A stretch of 64,000 nucleotides of DNA from Phoebastria nigripes (Eukaryota > Chordata > Aves > Procellariiformes > Diomedeidae). The notes below the pieces were generated by a model. That model ran no database searches and had not been told where the DNA came from. It saw only the letters and a list, made by a program, of their open reading frames with translations. Both the position numbers and the translations under genes were made by a program. Positions 46,603 to 57,600 of this stretch are shown here, piece after piece; position 1 is the stretch's first letter; the number at the start of each line of letters is the position of its first letter. The DNA is taken from NCBI GenBank assembly GCA_035582835.1, contig JAYKAV010000424.1:38259-102258 (forward strand). Direction: 5' to 3'.

Positions 46603-49600
46603 CATGCTATATATAGAGACATATTTTAAAAAAACCTTTAAAATAGAGAAATGCCAACTGTCATTATATTTAGGATAGCAGAGTCACAAAAGGACTTAGG
46701 AACATGGAATATGCCTAATCTGGATGCTAATTAGACTCCTAACATTCCCATTTCCTTAGTTATTGCCCAGACTTTCTCGGTCATTTGTAAAGGTCCTATG
46801 ACATTTAGATATCTCTCCTTGGGCATGACCAGAATGCTCCCCACCATACTGGTGCTAAGCAGCTACATGATTATGTCCCCGATGAGGATATACACATATT
46901 CCTACACATATTCCACCTTCAGGACTTAAATCAGTTGGTGTCTTCAGAGTGCAGCTATGAGGACCTTTGCTCTAGAGGAAGCAAGGCTTTCTCCTTCTCG
47001 CTTGCTGCTTTTGTATCTGATAATCTCCTGGTCAACACACCTTCTGAGTCCGTGCTGGTCTTGGGTTCATTTCTCCCCTCCAGCTGAAAATATCTGAACC
47101 TGCTTCAAAGATGAGACTGTATTTGGTGGATGCTGCTTGGCTCTCCTGTGTGTGCTCAGAATGATTATCCCTTGTTTCTGGGCCGAGGAGGAGGAGGAAA
47201 GTGAGGAAAGTCCTCTTTAGCCTTGTTTCTAGGGCCAGCGTGCGAGGTGGCTGATTTGGTGGGGGGTTCAGTTGGGAATTTCAGTGCATTAAATAATGGT
47301 ATTTAGAAACTCACTCTTGTGCTTTGTGAAGCTATGAATTCAGTGTTAAAATACCCAAAAGAGACAAGCACCTCTTTCCAGCACGAACATTAGCACCTCT
47401 GATCCTGAAAGGCAATAGTGACATTCCTCCCATAGCATTTCTTGCCAGCTTAGATGTCCTCTCTGCATGGCTCCTGTGCACTGTACAGGCAGCCAACACC
47501 CCTAATTCAGGAGTGTGGATGCCACTAGGCAGCCCGCTTTAACAGTTGCCAAGGGAAATCTCAGAGTTATAACGCTAAATGTCTTTTTTACTAGTAACAA
47601 GCTTTTACTTCCCTTTTTATTGCAAGGGATAGACTTACATTTACCTATCAGCTATCAGATAGTTGATAATGGAAATAGCATAGACAAGGCACAGTGAGTT
47701 TTGGAGACATCAGGGGAAGACCACAGGATAATACAATTATCCTTTTTTTTGGACAGTACTTTTCTGTACCGGACAAGAATAGTAAAATAAGGCAGAGGAA
47801 CCTCGCTCAGCTCCAGGTAGGATTTCATCCCATGCTTTAGTGGAGAGCTCAGGATAATAGCAACATCATTTCACACCCTAACAGCACTGCTTTTCATTAC
47901 AAACCTGTACAGATGAGTATGCATTCAATATTTATTTTTTATTGCCATCCTTTCTACTACCTGTTAACTACTCAAAATGACAGTGTCATTACTGTTACTG
48001 TTGTTTAATTATCTTGCACAGTTTTCCTACTTCTTCGCCTGGGCAGGAGGAATAGGAACATGTAAAACCAGACACACAGTGGAGAATCTCCCCACTGCTG
48101 AGTACTTCATGTGAATTGCCGCACGGAGGAAGCTGAATGCAGTACAAGGCATTTTACTGATCCTACTAAAGGTGAAACTAGCCTATGGATTCTTAAATAC
48201 TTAAATGTCTATTAAATGCTTATTTGCCTCTGTATTGATGTTGAGTGCTCTAGTAACAAAAAATTTTACACGCTGCCGAAGAACGTTCAGACTAACTTAA
48301 TTTCACAACCAGTCACTTTTACTATTTCTGTCCTGCCTTGTAGATTACATTTAAGGTACTCAATGCTAATACAATAGTATCCTATTAAAAAAGACCTAAC
48401 AGTCTAGTGCAGTAGTATAATCTGCCAACAGTAGCTTGTGTTATCACCAGAGTTCTTTAAAACTCAAGGCAGGTGAGGTTGGAGATGTCACTCTGTCCCA
48501 GTTTCCCCTTTTATAGATTGATCTCGATTTCGAGAAAGCAGGCTGGGAAGAAAGAGGAGAAACTTGTTCTCAGCAACAGAGGACCAAGGACTCCATATTC
48601 TTGCTTACACCCAAAAGTGTCCGGACATCCGCAGCATCCAGCAAACCTCTGCAACAGCCTTAGGTTGAAGCCAAAGTGCACGCTTCAGACAAAGATCTCC
48701 TTGTCAGCTTCCCAATAAGCCAAGTGCCCTGACAAATCTTCATGTGTCTCAAATGTTCAAACTTTTTGGTCACTGACTGACAGAGCTATCATATAATTGG
48801 GTGCCAGGAGGGTGCATAAGAAATAGGTCAGATGGCTCACTCTCTGGAGATGTCTATCCTTCCACTGAGTGTATAGGCAGCCTATGGTGATTTCATGTCC
48901 CTGTCTGCAAATAAAACCTCTGAAGCTAGTCCCTCCAGTCTCTATTACCAGTGCAGGACTGTGCTGCCATTAGCCTGTATTCTTGACACTGAGAGCCCTT
49001 TTGCAATCCCATCTTGGTGCAAATGCCAGTCATGTCCCAGCTGTATAGCAGAGTGAGATGTGGGTGACAACCAGCCCTACCTTCCTATGGCCTGGTTTCC
49101 CTGTAAAGGGAACTTGGGTACACATCACAGGCAGAAGTTGCAGTGGGGTGCAACTGTCCCTGCATCCCTACAAGTCCCATCTCTAGATAACTGGATGACT
49201 CCAGAGTCCACCAACTTCTATGGCATTTTCTGATCTGCATGCTAGCTGCTGGGAAACCCATTCCTAAAAACCTAATTTTCCTTATGCACTGGGAAGGAAA
49301 CATCTACAGGTAGGTCATGTTGGTGAATGGTACTGCAGGACCTGGGACAATGAAACATACAGCCTGAGATGATCCAGTTCTTCTTTTATGTCCCTATTTC
49401 AGTGGGGATTTTTAATCAGGTCTAAATATAAGAAACATTTGCACCTTTACCAAAGAGGACAGATGATGGGTTCCAGTACCTCTAACTTGCATGTAAGTGT
49501 CAGGTGGCTAATAAAACAATCTCCCTAAAAAAATGCAACTGTATTATACACGCAGGCAATGCAGAGAGGGAGATGCCTTTGGAAATACCCAGAGGGAGAT

Positions 49601-52600
49601 CCTGTCCTAGTGAAGTGAAGTTCCTAAACTGAGAAGGATTCCTTCAATAAAATTTAGATAGTAGTTCTGTACTTAGTTAGGCAGACTGGACACTCTTCCA
49701 ACACCCTGAAAAAAAGTAGCCTCATCATCAGCATTATCTCTGCACACCTTTCTTCATCTTTCTTTCCTTGAAAATTTAACAAACATGTTGGATATCTGAT
49801 CACAATAATTATTCTCTCCCTGCAAGCACCTAGGTGCTGATTGACTTCCTTGGTTTTGGGTCCTGTCACAAAACACTTTTCCCAAAGAGAGAAAATGATA
49901 TGAAAGGCTTTTCCAGGATGGATCCAAAGCTGATCCAAGAAGAGAGCTCTACTGTTCCTGTATACATGTCATGGTTATGTAACTAATTGAATTAGTTAAT
50001 TAGCTTAATTTCTTTGGAAATCTGAAGTGTCTCCTCATCTAAATTTGCACTCTCTTGCATACCCAGAGGTTGAGGCACACAGTCTCAACTAGTTTTGTCA
50101 TGTATCCTCTGTCCATTCTGCAGATGAGAATCCAGAGACCTCTTTTGCCTCTGCTCACATGCAGACCCTTATTTTCTGATTGAAATTGGCCTACTGCCTT
50201 CAATAAACATATCCCTGCACATTGCTGCTCAACTCCAAGACAGTGTAGGTGAGAAAGGGTTAATGCTGGAGTTTTGGCCAATATTCTTCATACAATAAAA
50301 TCATCCCAAGATCCAGACTGACTTGGAAAAGCTATTGGAGCATTGTCATTTTAAAATATGGAGACAAACTAATCCCTAATGTGTTCTCAATGGAGTTCTT
50401 TAGGGATAGGTTTGGACTGGTTTCTTGGGTTTTGGCCAAATACATTCCATTAGCCTGTGTCAGTCTCACAAATAAGTATTGTTGTAGGCTTTGTAAATGT
50501 GTCAATGATGACTGCCATTTTCCTGTAAAGTTCCTACGTAGGCAATATTTCATGATGAACATGGTAGAATGGCTAACGTAGAGAAGATTCTGATTAAAAT
50601 TCATTCTCTTATGTTGTAGTACCACAGTTGTGGATAAAATCCACTGAAGGATAAGCAATGATATAGCTCAGAAATAATTATTGCATCAGGAGGATAGTAC
50701 TTCGAGGTATATACTGCAGTGAAATGGCTAATGTGTGTCAGAGTTTGTCACCATTTTAAATACAGCCTGATGCTTCAGGAATAAATCAGCATAATTCCCC
50801 TGATTTGTCATCACTAGAGCTTTGCTGATCCACAACAGTCAAGAATTAGATCCACAACACAGTAATATTAACTGTAATTATTGTCATTTATGTGCCTAAA
50901 TGATTTTGCATGTACAGTTTGCCACCCCAATTGGAATATAGCTTCTGGGGAAGCATATTACTGTATTTGGACGCAACGGATCTGTAAAGGCATCTGACTG
51001 TATAGGGCACCGAATACGATGATCCCACGTATCCATGACTACAGTTCGCTTTCTCCAGGTTCTGCTACTTTTTGCAAGCTTAGGGCTTATGTAGGAGATG
51101 ATTGACACAAGTATAAATATGGGTGTATTGTTAATGAAAGATCTACAGCCCAAAATTGATCAAACTCCTTACATTAGTGCAACTAGCAAAATCCTCTATT
51201 AGATCCACTCACCTATGGAGATCCTTACTTCCAGACAAGAGTCTTTCATTTCTACATATTCTGAAGTTTGGAAGACAGCAGCAATTTTTTTTTCATTTTT
51301 TTTAATGTGTTTTTTTATCATTAGGGCAACTGAACAGTAGATAATGTTGATCTGGTCCCTTTCTCAGTTTAAAAGTTTAAGACCGCTTGTAGTCAGCTGT
51401 GGGGTTTTAACCAGCACCCAACATGCGGTGAACTGGAAAGTAAAAGCAGCCCCCAAAACCTACACTATGAGGGGTTTTGGACTGATAAACTACAGAAAAT
51501 TTCCAGAAAAAACATGTTTTCTTTCTTTTGGACCTGGACTTCCAATGGGTTGATGGGGACCCCACAACAGGGATCTGGCCCCAGTGTAGCACAGAGGACT
51601 CAGAATATGGAGACCTCAGATCATCTGGGGAGCCTTGGGAGCCCACATTGCCAAATGGGGAGCTCAAGAGGAGACTGAGGAGACTACTTGCGGGTGATCT
51701 GGCTGCTCCCATGCCCTGGCAGCTCACACACTAGTATGGTCTGGAGCAGGGAGGCAGGACAGTGGGAGGAGGCAGCCCTGCTGCTCAGCAGAAATACTGG
51801 GGAAATACCAGCAGAAAACTGTCCCACCAGGAAACTTTTTGCTCCTCTACACATGTCAGAGCAAAGTTGATTTCTGCCCCATGAGATTTAGGGTGTCTGT
51901 GTTGGACCACCAATTAAGAAAAAAAAGATCAGAAGGAAAAAGAAAAGATTAAGAAATCAGAAACAGCACTTGTCTGTATGGCAGGAAAGAGACATCTAAT
52001 GAAAAGAGCTTGTAATTTAGTAAAGGCAGTTTGTCCAGTTAACAAATAATATGAAATGTCAACTCTGAACCAGACTGTACTCATTGACTTCAGCAACACT
52101 TCGAAGAACATAGAGTAATGCTTCCCACTGCTCCATTTCCCAGGACCTGGCTCAGTAAGAGTCCTGTCTTCGCAGCATCCTTCCTGTGTAAGCAAAAAAA
52201 AAAGACTGATTGGAACTTATTGTTTTGAAGAAAGTTGTAGCTGAGTGCTACTTCCTTCCCACACTCTGGCTGACTCCTCACAAAGCTCTTTGCCTTACCT
52301 CCTGCCTGTTTCATAGGGATCTGAACTTTATCACAAGTAAGACACATACAGCACGCTTTGGAAATAACAAGATGAGCATTCTCTACTCTGCTATTTCCAA
52401 TGTTCTGTATAATTGCTGTTATTAACACAATTCCTTTGTGTTGCCTGAGAACTATGCTCTCCCCTGCTGAAAATAATAGAGGATAGTGTAAAGAATAGCA
52501 GAATGCTTTAGAAGCACCTCAAAAAAGCTTTCACTTGGTCAAACCTCTTTTTTTAAAATCCTCTCTATTTTACTTTTTGCATCATGTTTAGCTGTACAAT

Positions 52601-52617
52601 ATACTTTTTCAAGGACA
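43664..52617. other. Unique sequence, 9 kb, no gene recognised
   Basis: No coding exon or young repeat identified. It contains an (AT)n microsatellite near 46590. The segment 51369-51870 is less AT-rich than its surroundings and is open in several plus-strand frames (to 69 codons). It has the texture of an old mobile element, but I could not match one. Confidence 0.45.
46573..46615. repeat. (AT)14 microsatellite ending in a 22-bp palindrome
   Basis: Fourteen AT units (46573-46600) run into TATATATA-GCATGC-TATATATA (46594-46615), a perfect palindrome. It is likely to be length-polymorphic. Confidence 0.92.
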
Positions 52618-53244
52618 TTATATACACTCAGGATCCACTTGGACCCCTTGGGATATTGTTGATTTTAACCTCTTCTTCCTTTTTTTAAAGAAAATTTTGG
52701 TCTTGGTTTTGCAGATATGTGACACATTAAGACGCACATTAAAACTGAAGTCTGTTTTGAAGGTTTCCAAAGCAAAGGGATCCCCACTTTTATTTCCATG
52801 CTCCTTTTTACAAGGGAAGCCATGTATTTCTTGGCTGTTATTGAAGCCTCTATATTCAATAAAGGATTCAAACATCTTCAGCGTCTCTAGGTTTAAAGGG
52901 TTTCTTAGAGTTTCAAGTTCTACCTTGCATGATGAAAGTTGTTTTTCTGTCCTGTATTTCCAATGAATTCTGTAAGAAATTAACTTGGAAATTGCAGCTC
53001 TGGAAGAAATATCCAAATACCACATATTCCAGTTCTGGTACATTTCTTCTGACATTTTGTCAAACAGTACACTGCTTTCAATCTCATTTAGAAGAATCCA
53101 GTAGAACGCGGCATGCAGTATTTGCTCTGTTCTTGGCAGAATCCATGCTCCACATATACTCCTCTTCCTGGAAAGGATGGCCTCCATGGATCCACTCCTC
53201 TTTCTGCTGTGCTTCTGATGTCTTTTATTGTGGGAACCAAACAC
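52618..53244 (-). other. Longest open frame in the window (208 codons), unassigned
   Basis: The frame is open from a TAA about 25 bases upstream of 53244 to a stop at 52618. The first codon at 53244 is GTG; the first ATG is at 53187-53185, giving 189 codons. The translation has a mixed N-terminal half (ISSRAAISKLISYRIHWKY around residues 79-97) and a lysine-rich C-terminal stretch (KTKTKIFFKKRKKR, around residues 179-192). There is no signal peptide, membrane segment or motif I recognise, and no strong splice site at either edge. In a window of this size roughly one chance frame of this length is not surprising. It is probably not coding, but it is the best candidate for a cryptic exon or decayed gene. 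Confidence 0.2.
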
Positions 53245-54046
53245 TGAATTGTTGGCAGTGCCTACTGTTTAATATAGACTTGCTTCCAAAAGCAAGGAAA
53301 AACTCTCAATTTATTTTTTTTTAAGGGAATAGGTCACTTTTGGCAAGTCGGCAAAAGAATTCTGGCAAGAGGTTCTAGATTTGCAGCACTAGAGACTACA
53401 CAGTCACTGGTGTCTAGTTAACAAAATTAAATAGCTGTCTATCCAAACTAATCTACAAAAAGTAATAGATCCTCCTCTAGTGGAAACATGTGCACCTCTG
53501 TTATCTCCAGCAACCTCAGACTCATCTATATTAGATACAAATTTGGTTCAGGCTTCTTCCAGTTGTCTGAACAACCTTTTATTCCCAGTATTTTTTGTAA
53601 TGTTCTTTTCTGATGTGGTTGTCCAGGTGAAATTTCCCCTCCCTTGTGCCACTCCTAATTTTGGAACATAAACCTCTTCACATAAAGCATTATGAAAGCC
53701 AAAAAAAATCCAAACAAAAAAAATCCACACTTGCTGCAAATCAATAATCACTGTTATTTTTGCACAGGGAGGACTAAACTGAGAAGGCAGTGGGTTTTAA
53801 AGGTAGGATAGTAGGATAGTCTAAGAAGAAACAACTAAAGGAAGAAGACTTATCCTTCACAACAAGTCAAAAGTTGGTCAGCTCCCAAGAGCTCTGTATG
53901 ACCTTATTCTTTCAGACTGTCTAATATTTATTAGCTGATAACTTTGTGGGTATAAGGTACTCCCTACACTGTGTTCTCTTGGATAAGCCTATGATAATGC
54001 TACCCAGGGTTTTGCAGATAAATCTGACTATAATATTATGCATGTT
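53245..54046. other. Unique sequence, no gene seen
   Basis: No repeat or gene recognised. A short duplication of GTAGGATA occurs near 53803-53817. Bases 54042-54046 (ATGTT) are the left target duplication of the next LTR. Confidence 0.5.
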
Positions 54047-54264
54047 TGTCCTGGTTCTGGCTGGGACAGAGTTAACTTTCTTCCCAGTAGCTGGGGAGGG
54101 TGTGCTGTGTTTTGGGTTTGGTATAATAGGAGCGTTGATGGCCCATTGATGTTTTGNGNGCTGCTGGGTNGTGCTTGCACNNGGCACTTTTCGGCCTCCC
54201 ATGCCCTGCCAGGTGCATGGGAAGCTGGCGGGGGGTGCATAGCCAGGGTGGTTGACCCAGCTGG

Positions 54265-54310
54265 CCAATGGGGTATTCCATACCATGTAACGTCATGCTC
54301 AGTATAAAAA
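54265..54310 (+). promoter_or_regulatory. LTR U3 promoter: CCAAT box, mutated CRE and TATA box
   Basis: CCAAT at 54265-54269 is intact. The CRE position (54288-54295) reads TAACGTCA, one change from the palindrome in the other two copies. TATAAAAA follows at 54303-54310. Confidence 0.65.
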
Positions 54311-54467
54311 CTAAGGGTGTGGGGGGGCTCTGGGTCCAGGGGGACGGGCTCTCATTGGTTCAGCGGGTGGTGAGCAATTTCATTGTGCATCGCCTGCTTT
54401 GTATATTGTTGTTGTTGTTGTTGTTATCACTGTTATTATTACTGTTCTACTTTGTTTTATTTCAATT

Positions 54468-54473
54468 ATTAAA
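54468..54473 (+). terminator. LTR poly(A) signal ATTAAA
   Basis: ATTAAA in TTCAATTATTAAACTGTTTT lies at the position conserved among the three related LTRs. Confidence 0.65.
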
Positions 54474-54608
54474 CTGTTTTTATCTCAACCCGCGAGTTTT
54501 CCTACTCGTGCCCTCCCGATTCTCTCCCCCATCCCACCGGAGCAGGGGGGGGTGAGCAAGCAGCTGCATGGTGTTTAGGTGCTGCCAGGGTTAAACCACG
54601 ACAATGTT

Positions 54609-57600
54609 TCCAAGCCAGCTAGATATAGTCTTTACATCTAGCTGAGGTCCCACATAGATCCAGACCTTTAATCTGAGCCCTTTGTTGGAAGTTCAGATTT
54701 CCCCAGATCCTAAATCCAGTGCCTTGTAGGGAGCCGGCAGCTATTTTCATGTTCTCACCATCACCCTTAGGTTATGTTCAGACTCAGGATCCAAGTTAAT
54801 CCAATTAATGGATCTGGATATTAGCAACGCAATGTCTTAATGTCAGTCATTTCGCTCTGAAACTACTAGAAAGCTGAAAATGCCTCATGGATTTTCATGC
54901 CCTCTTGCTCTTTAAACAGTTTGCTTCCTTGTGCACTGCTCCAAGCTGTTGACTTCACACAGAAAATGAAGGAGAAGCTGTCCCTGGCAGTGGGACACCA
55001 AGTTCGGGCACCTGACTTAGGAATGCAGCATCCCTGGTTTCCCTGCGGCATCTTTAGAGAGATATAGAAATCTGAGGAGGACAACACAGAGTCTGTATGT
55101 TATAGTTCTGCTCTGAAGCACTCTCTAGGAGTGCCAGACACTTTGCATTACCTTTTCAAGCAGTTCATTGAAACCTCCTGAATTATCTAACTTACATGTT
55201 TCAATTAGATTCTGTCAACACCTTCCCAGATTTCCATCAGAAAATACCATTTGGTAGAGCCTAAAATTTATTCAAAACATGTCTGGTTACATGGACTTTG
55301 GAAGAGAGATGTAAAATTTCAGCATCTGTGATTCTGCACCACCCAAGCATCCAGGAGCTTTGAAGCTGCCTATTGTGAAGAGAGCAACCCACCCAAGCTC
55401 TCCTCTCCAACCACCTCAACCACCACCAACCTCACAGCTTCAATGTGTTCACCATGAAGTTGCTTTTTTATCAAGAATTCTCAGCAGTCACATGGTCAGA
55501 AAGGAATTTTTCCCTTAGAAACTGCTATGAGTTGGCGTTTTATCTGAATTTCCAGGTTACAAAACAAAAATTTTAATGGTCTTAGTATTATTCAGATCAA
55601 GGAAGGAAGGAAAGAAGATCTCAATCTTCAATCAGTTCTGGGTGGAATGCATCACAGTAGAGGTGTATTGGACAAGATTAGATCTGGTTCAGCACTCAGT
55701 ACCAGTGTAAGTACTAAATAAAAAAGGCACTTTTACTTCCTAGCCTATTGACACTGGGAAAACACTGGGAAAAATTCTGCCTTGCTTGTTTAGCCAAGCC
55801 ATGGGGAGCTGTTCATCCAAACAGTTTTAGAAAGTGAGCTAGTTCTTAGCAAGGATGTTCTTTTGTATGTACAATTTGAATTCAATAATCTAACTTAATA
55901 ATCAAGTTGTCATTTTCTAATGGGCCTCTGGACTCTTCATCTAGGAAGCACAGCATGCTTACAGCTCAACATATCTGAAACCCCTGAGTGACTGTGGTGA
56001 GATTATTGATTAAAAAGGAAAGAAAAAAAAAAAGAAAAAAAAAGTTAGAGCTACAGTGAACTTCCTGACACTGGAGTTTCTTGCACTATAGATTTCACAT
56101 TTTCACCACCACAAGGATAAAAGCAGCTAAATTCACTGCAGTTTCAGCAATGCTTAAAGGATTCAGCGAACACACATACACTCTAACATGGGAGTATTTC
56201 ATGCAAAATCTCCAGAGCTTAGTCATCATGACTTACCAATTGTCCAGTTCATCTGGATGACAATAAACTTCCAAAAGTAATCCCCAACCAGATATAAGAG
56301 GTGTGGACAGAGGACTGCAAACAACAGAGTTAATCCTTTTGAACAAAACACTCCCCACCTTCTTCTTTGAAGAAGACCCCTTCCCCAGCCTGAGATGTCG
56401 TTGCTGAAGGTGCATGCTCGTAGTCCATAGGCCTTGTGAGTTAACAGACCTTAGTGTAACCCACCATTAAGGAAATGTTCCAAAAACTAACCCCCAAAGC
56501 CCCCACTCTTCCTACCTGTTTGGCAAATGGAGGATTCGCTGATGAATCCCATCTAATACGGGAACTTTTGGGATTCCCACTTTCCTTCACATTAAGACAT
56601 ACTTTGTTTTTGTCTTCTCAAACGGAGCAGAAGAAAAACTACTTGCCTCTGCTTTGTGCAGATCTTTTACTTGAATAATTCTGCCAGATATTCTGGGAAG
56701 AATGAGTTAAAGATAGGACAAACAGGAAGAACAACCTTCGGAGAGAGAAAAGAACAAGTGCTGTGCGGGATGGGTAAGTGAGAGGCAGAGGGCAAAAGAA
56801 CAGCATGGAGAGGAAAAGAAGGACATGCAGAGGCAAAACAAATGGAGGAATGAGATATGGGGGAAGCAATAAGACATTTCATAAAACTGAGCTGAAAAAA
56901 AAAGTAACAGGCAGAGAAATGGTAAAAGAACAAATGGAGAGGCCAGAAGAATGGGAGAACATGGGGACTGTACCTTGATGTTCATATAAGTACTTCCTGC
57001 AAGGGCAGAACCTAGGCAAAATCCATGATTTTCGACTGAGAAAACAGAAGTGCTACAGTCAAAGGACAATACTCATTGTTCCTGTCCTTGCAGTCAAGCT
57101 AAGCAGCTGATCATCAAAACACAGATAATTTTGCATGTCAGGTGACTTAAACATGCCCAAACCATCAAGAGACATTTACAACAGAAGCCAGAATTAGTTC
57201 TTGCACAAGCTTTGCAATGAAGCCCTGGGGGCTAGTAGTGCGCTCTCCCATACCAAGCCTGCACAGGTGTGCACACATCAGATGGATATACAGTTCATCC
57301 TCCAAAACCATTAGCACTTGTTCATTATACTGGGAAAACTGGGCTCTTTCCCTTGTCTTGATAATTTGGCCTGTGGTTGATGCTTGCTAATTCTTTTTTT
57401 CTTAATATATTCTAATTTGATAGTTCGTTCTCTGCCAGCATCTTGTCATAAGTTAAAACCATTTTAAAATGACTTGTGGTTGAATGAACAACATGAATAT
57501 TGCAAAATAACTCTTGTTTAGGATATTTAAAGGGCTGTAATGATCTCGGGACCGAGATGGTTATTGCAACTTGAACAATGAATTAAAATGTGAGATTAGG

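Larger units (their letters stand above)
54047..54603 (+). mobile_element. Solo LTR of an avian endogenous retrovirus, 557 bp, plus strand
   Basis: It starts TGTCCTGGTTCTGGCTGGGA and ends AAACCACGACA, flanked by the perfect 5-bp duplication ATGTT at 54042-54046 and 54604-54608. It shares both ends and the CAGCGGGTGGTGAGCAATTT middle block with the LTR at 30967. It carries a (TTG)n run at about 54407-54425. Five ambiguous bases (N at 54157, 54159, 54170, 54181, 54182) lie in U3, probably from collapsed or poorly resolved copies in the assembly. No internal retroviral sequence is present. Confidence 0.93.

Noticed and set aside
444..54603. LTRs paired as the two ends of a provirus
   Set aside because: Each LTR has its own matching 5-bp target duplication on both sides and they are tens of kilobases apart, so they are separate solo LTRs.
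56639..57069. Overlapping minus-strand frames with Phe/Leu/Ser-rich, membrane-like translations
   Set aside because: They are antisense to a purine-rich tract. Hydrophobic content follows from the pyrimidine-rich strand and three frames are open at once.
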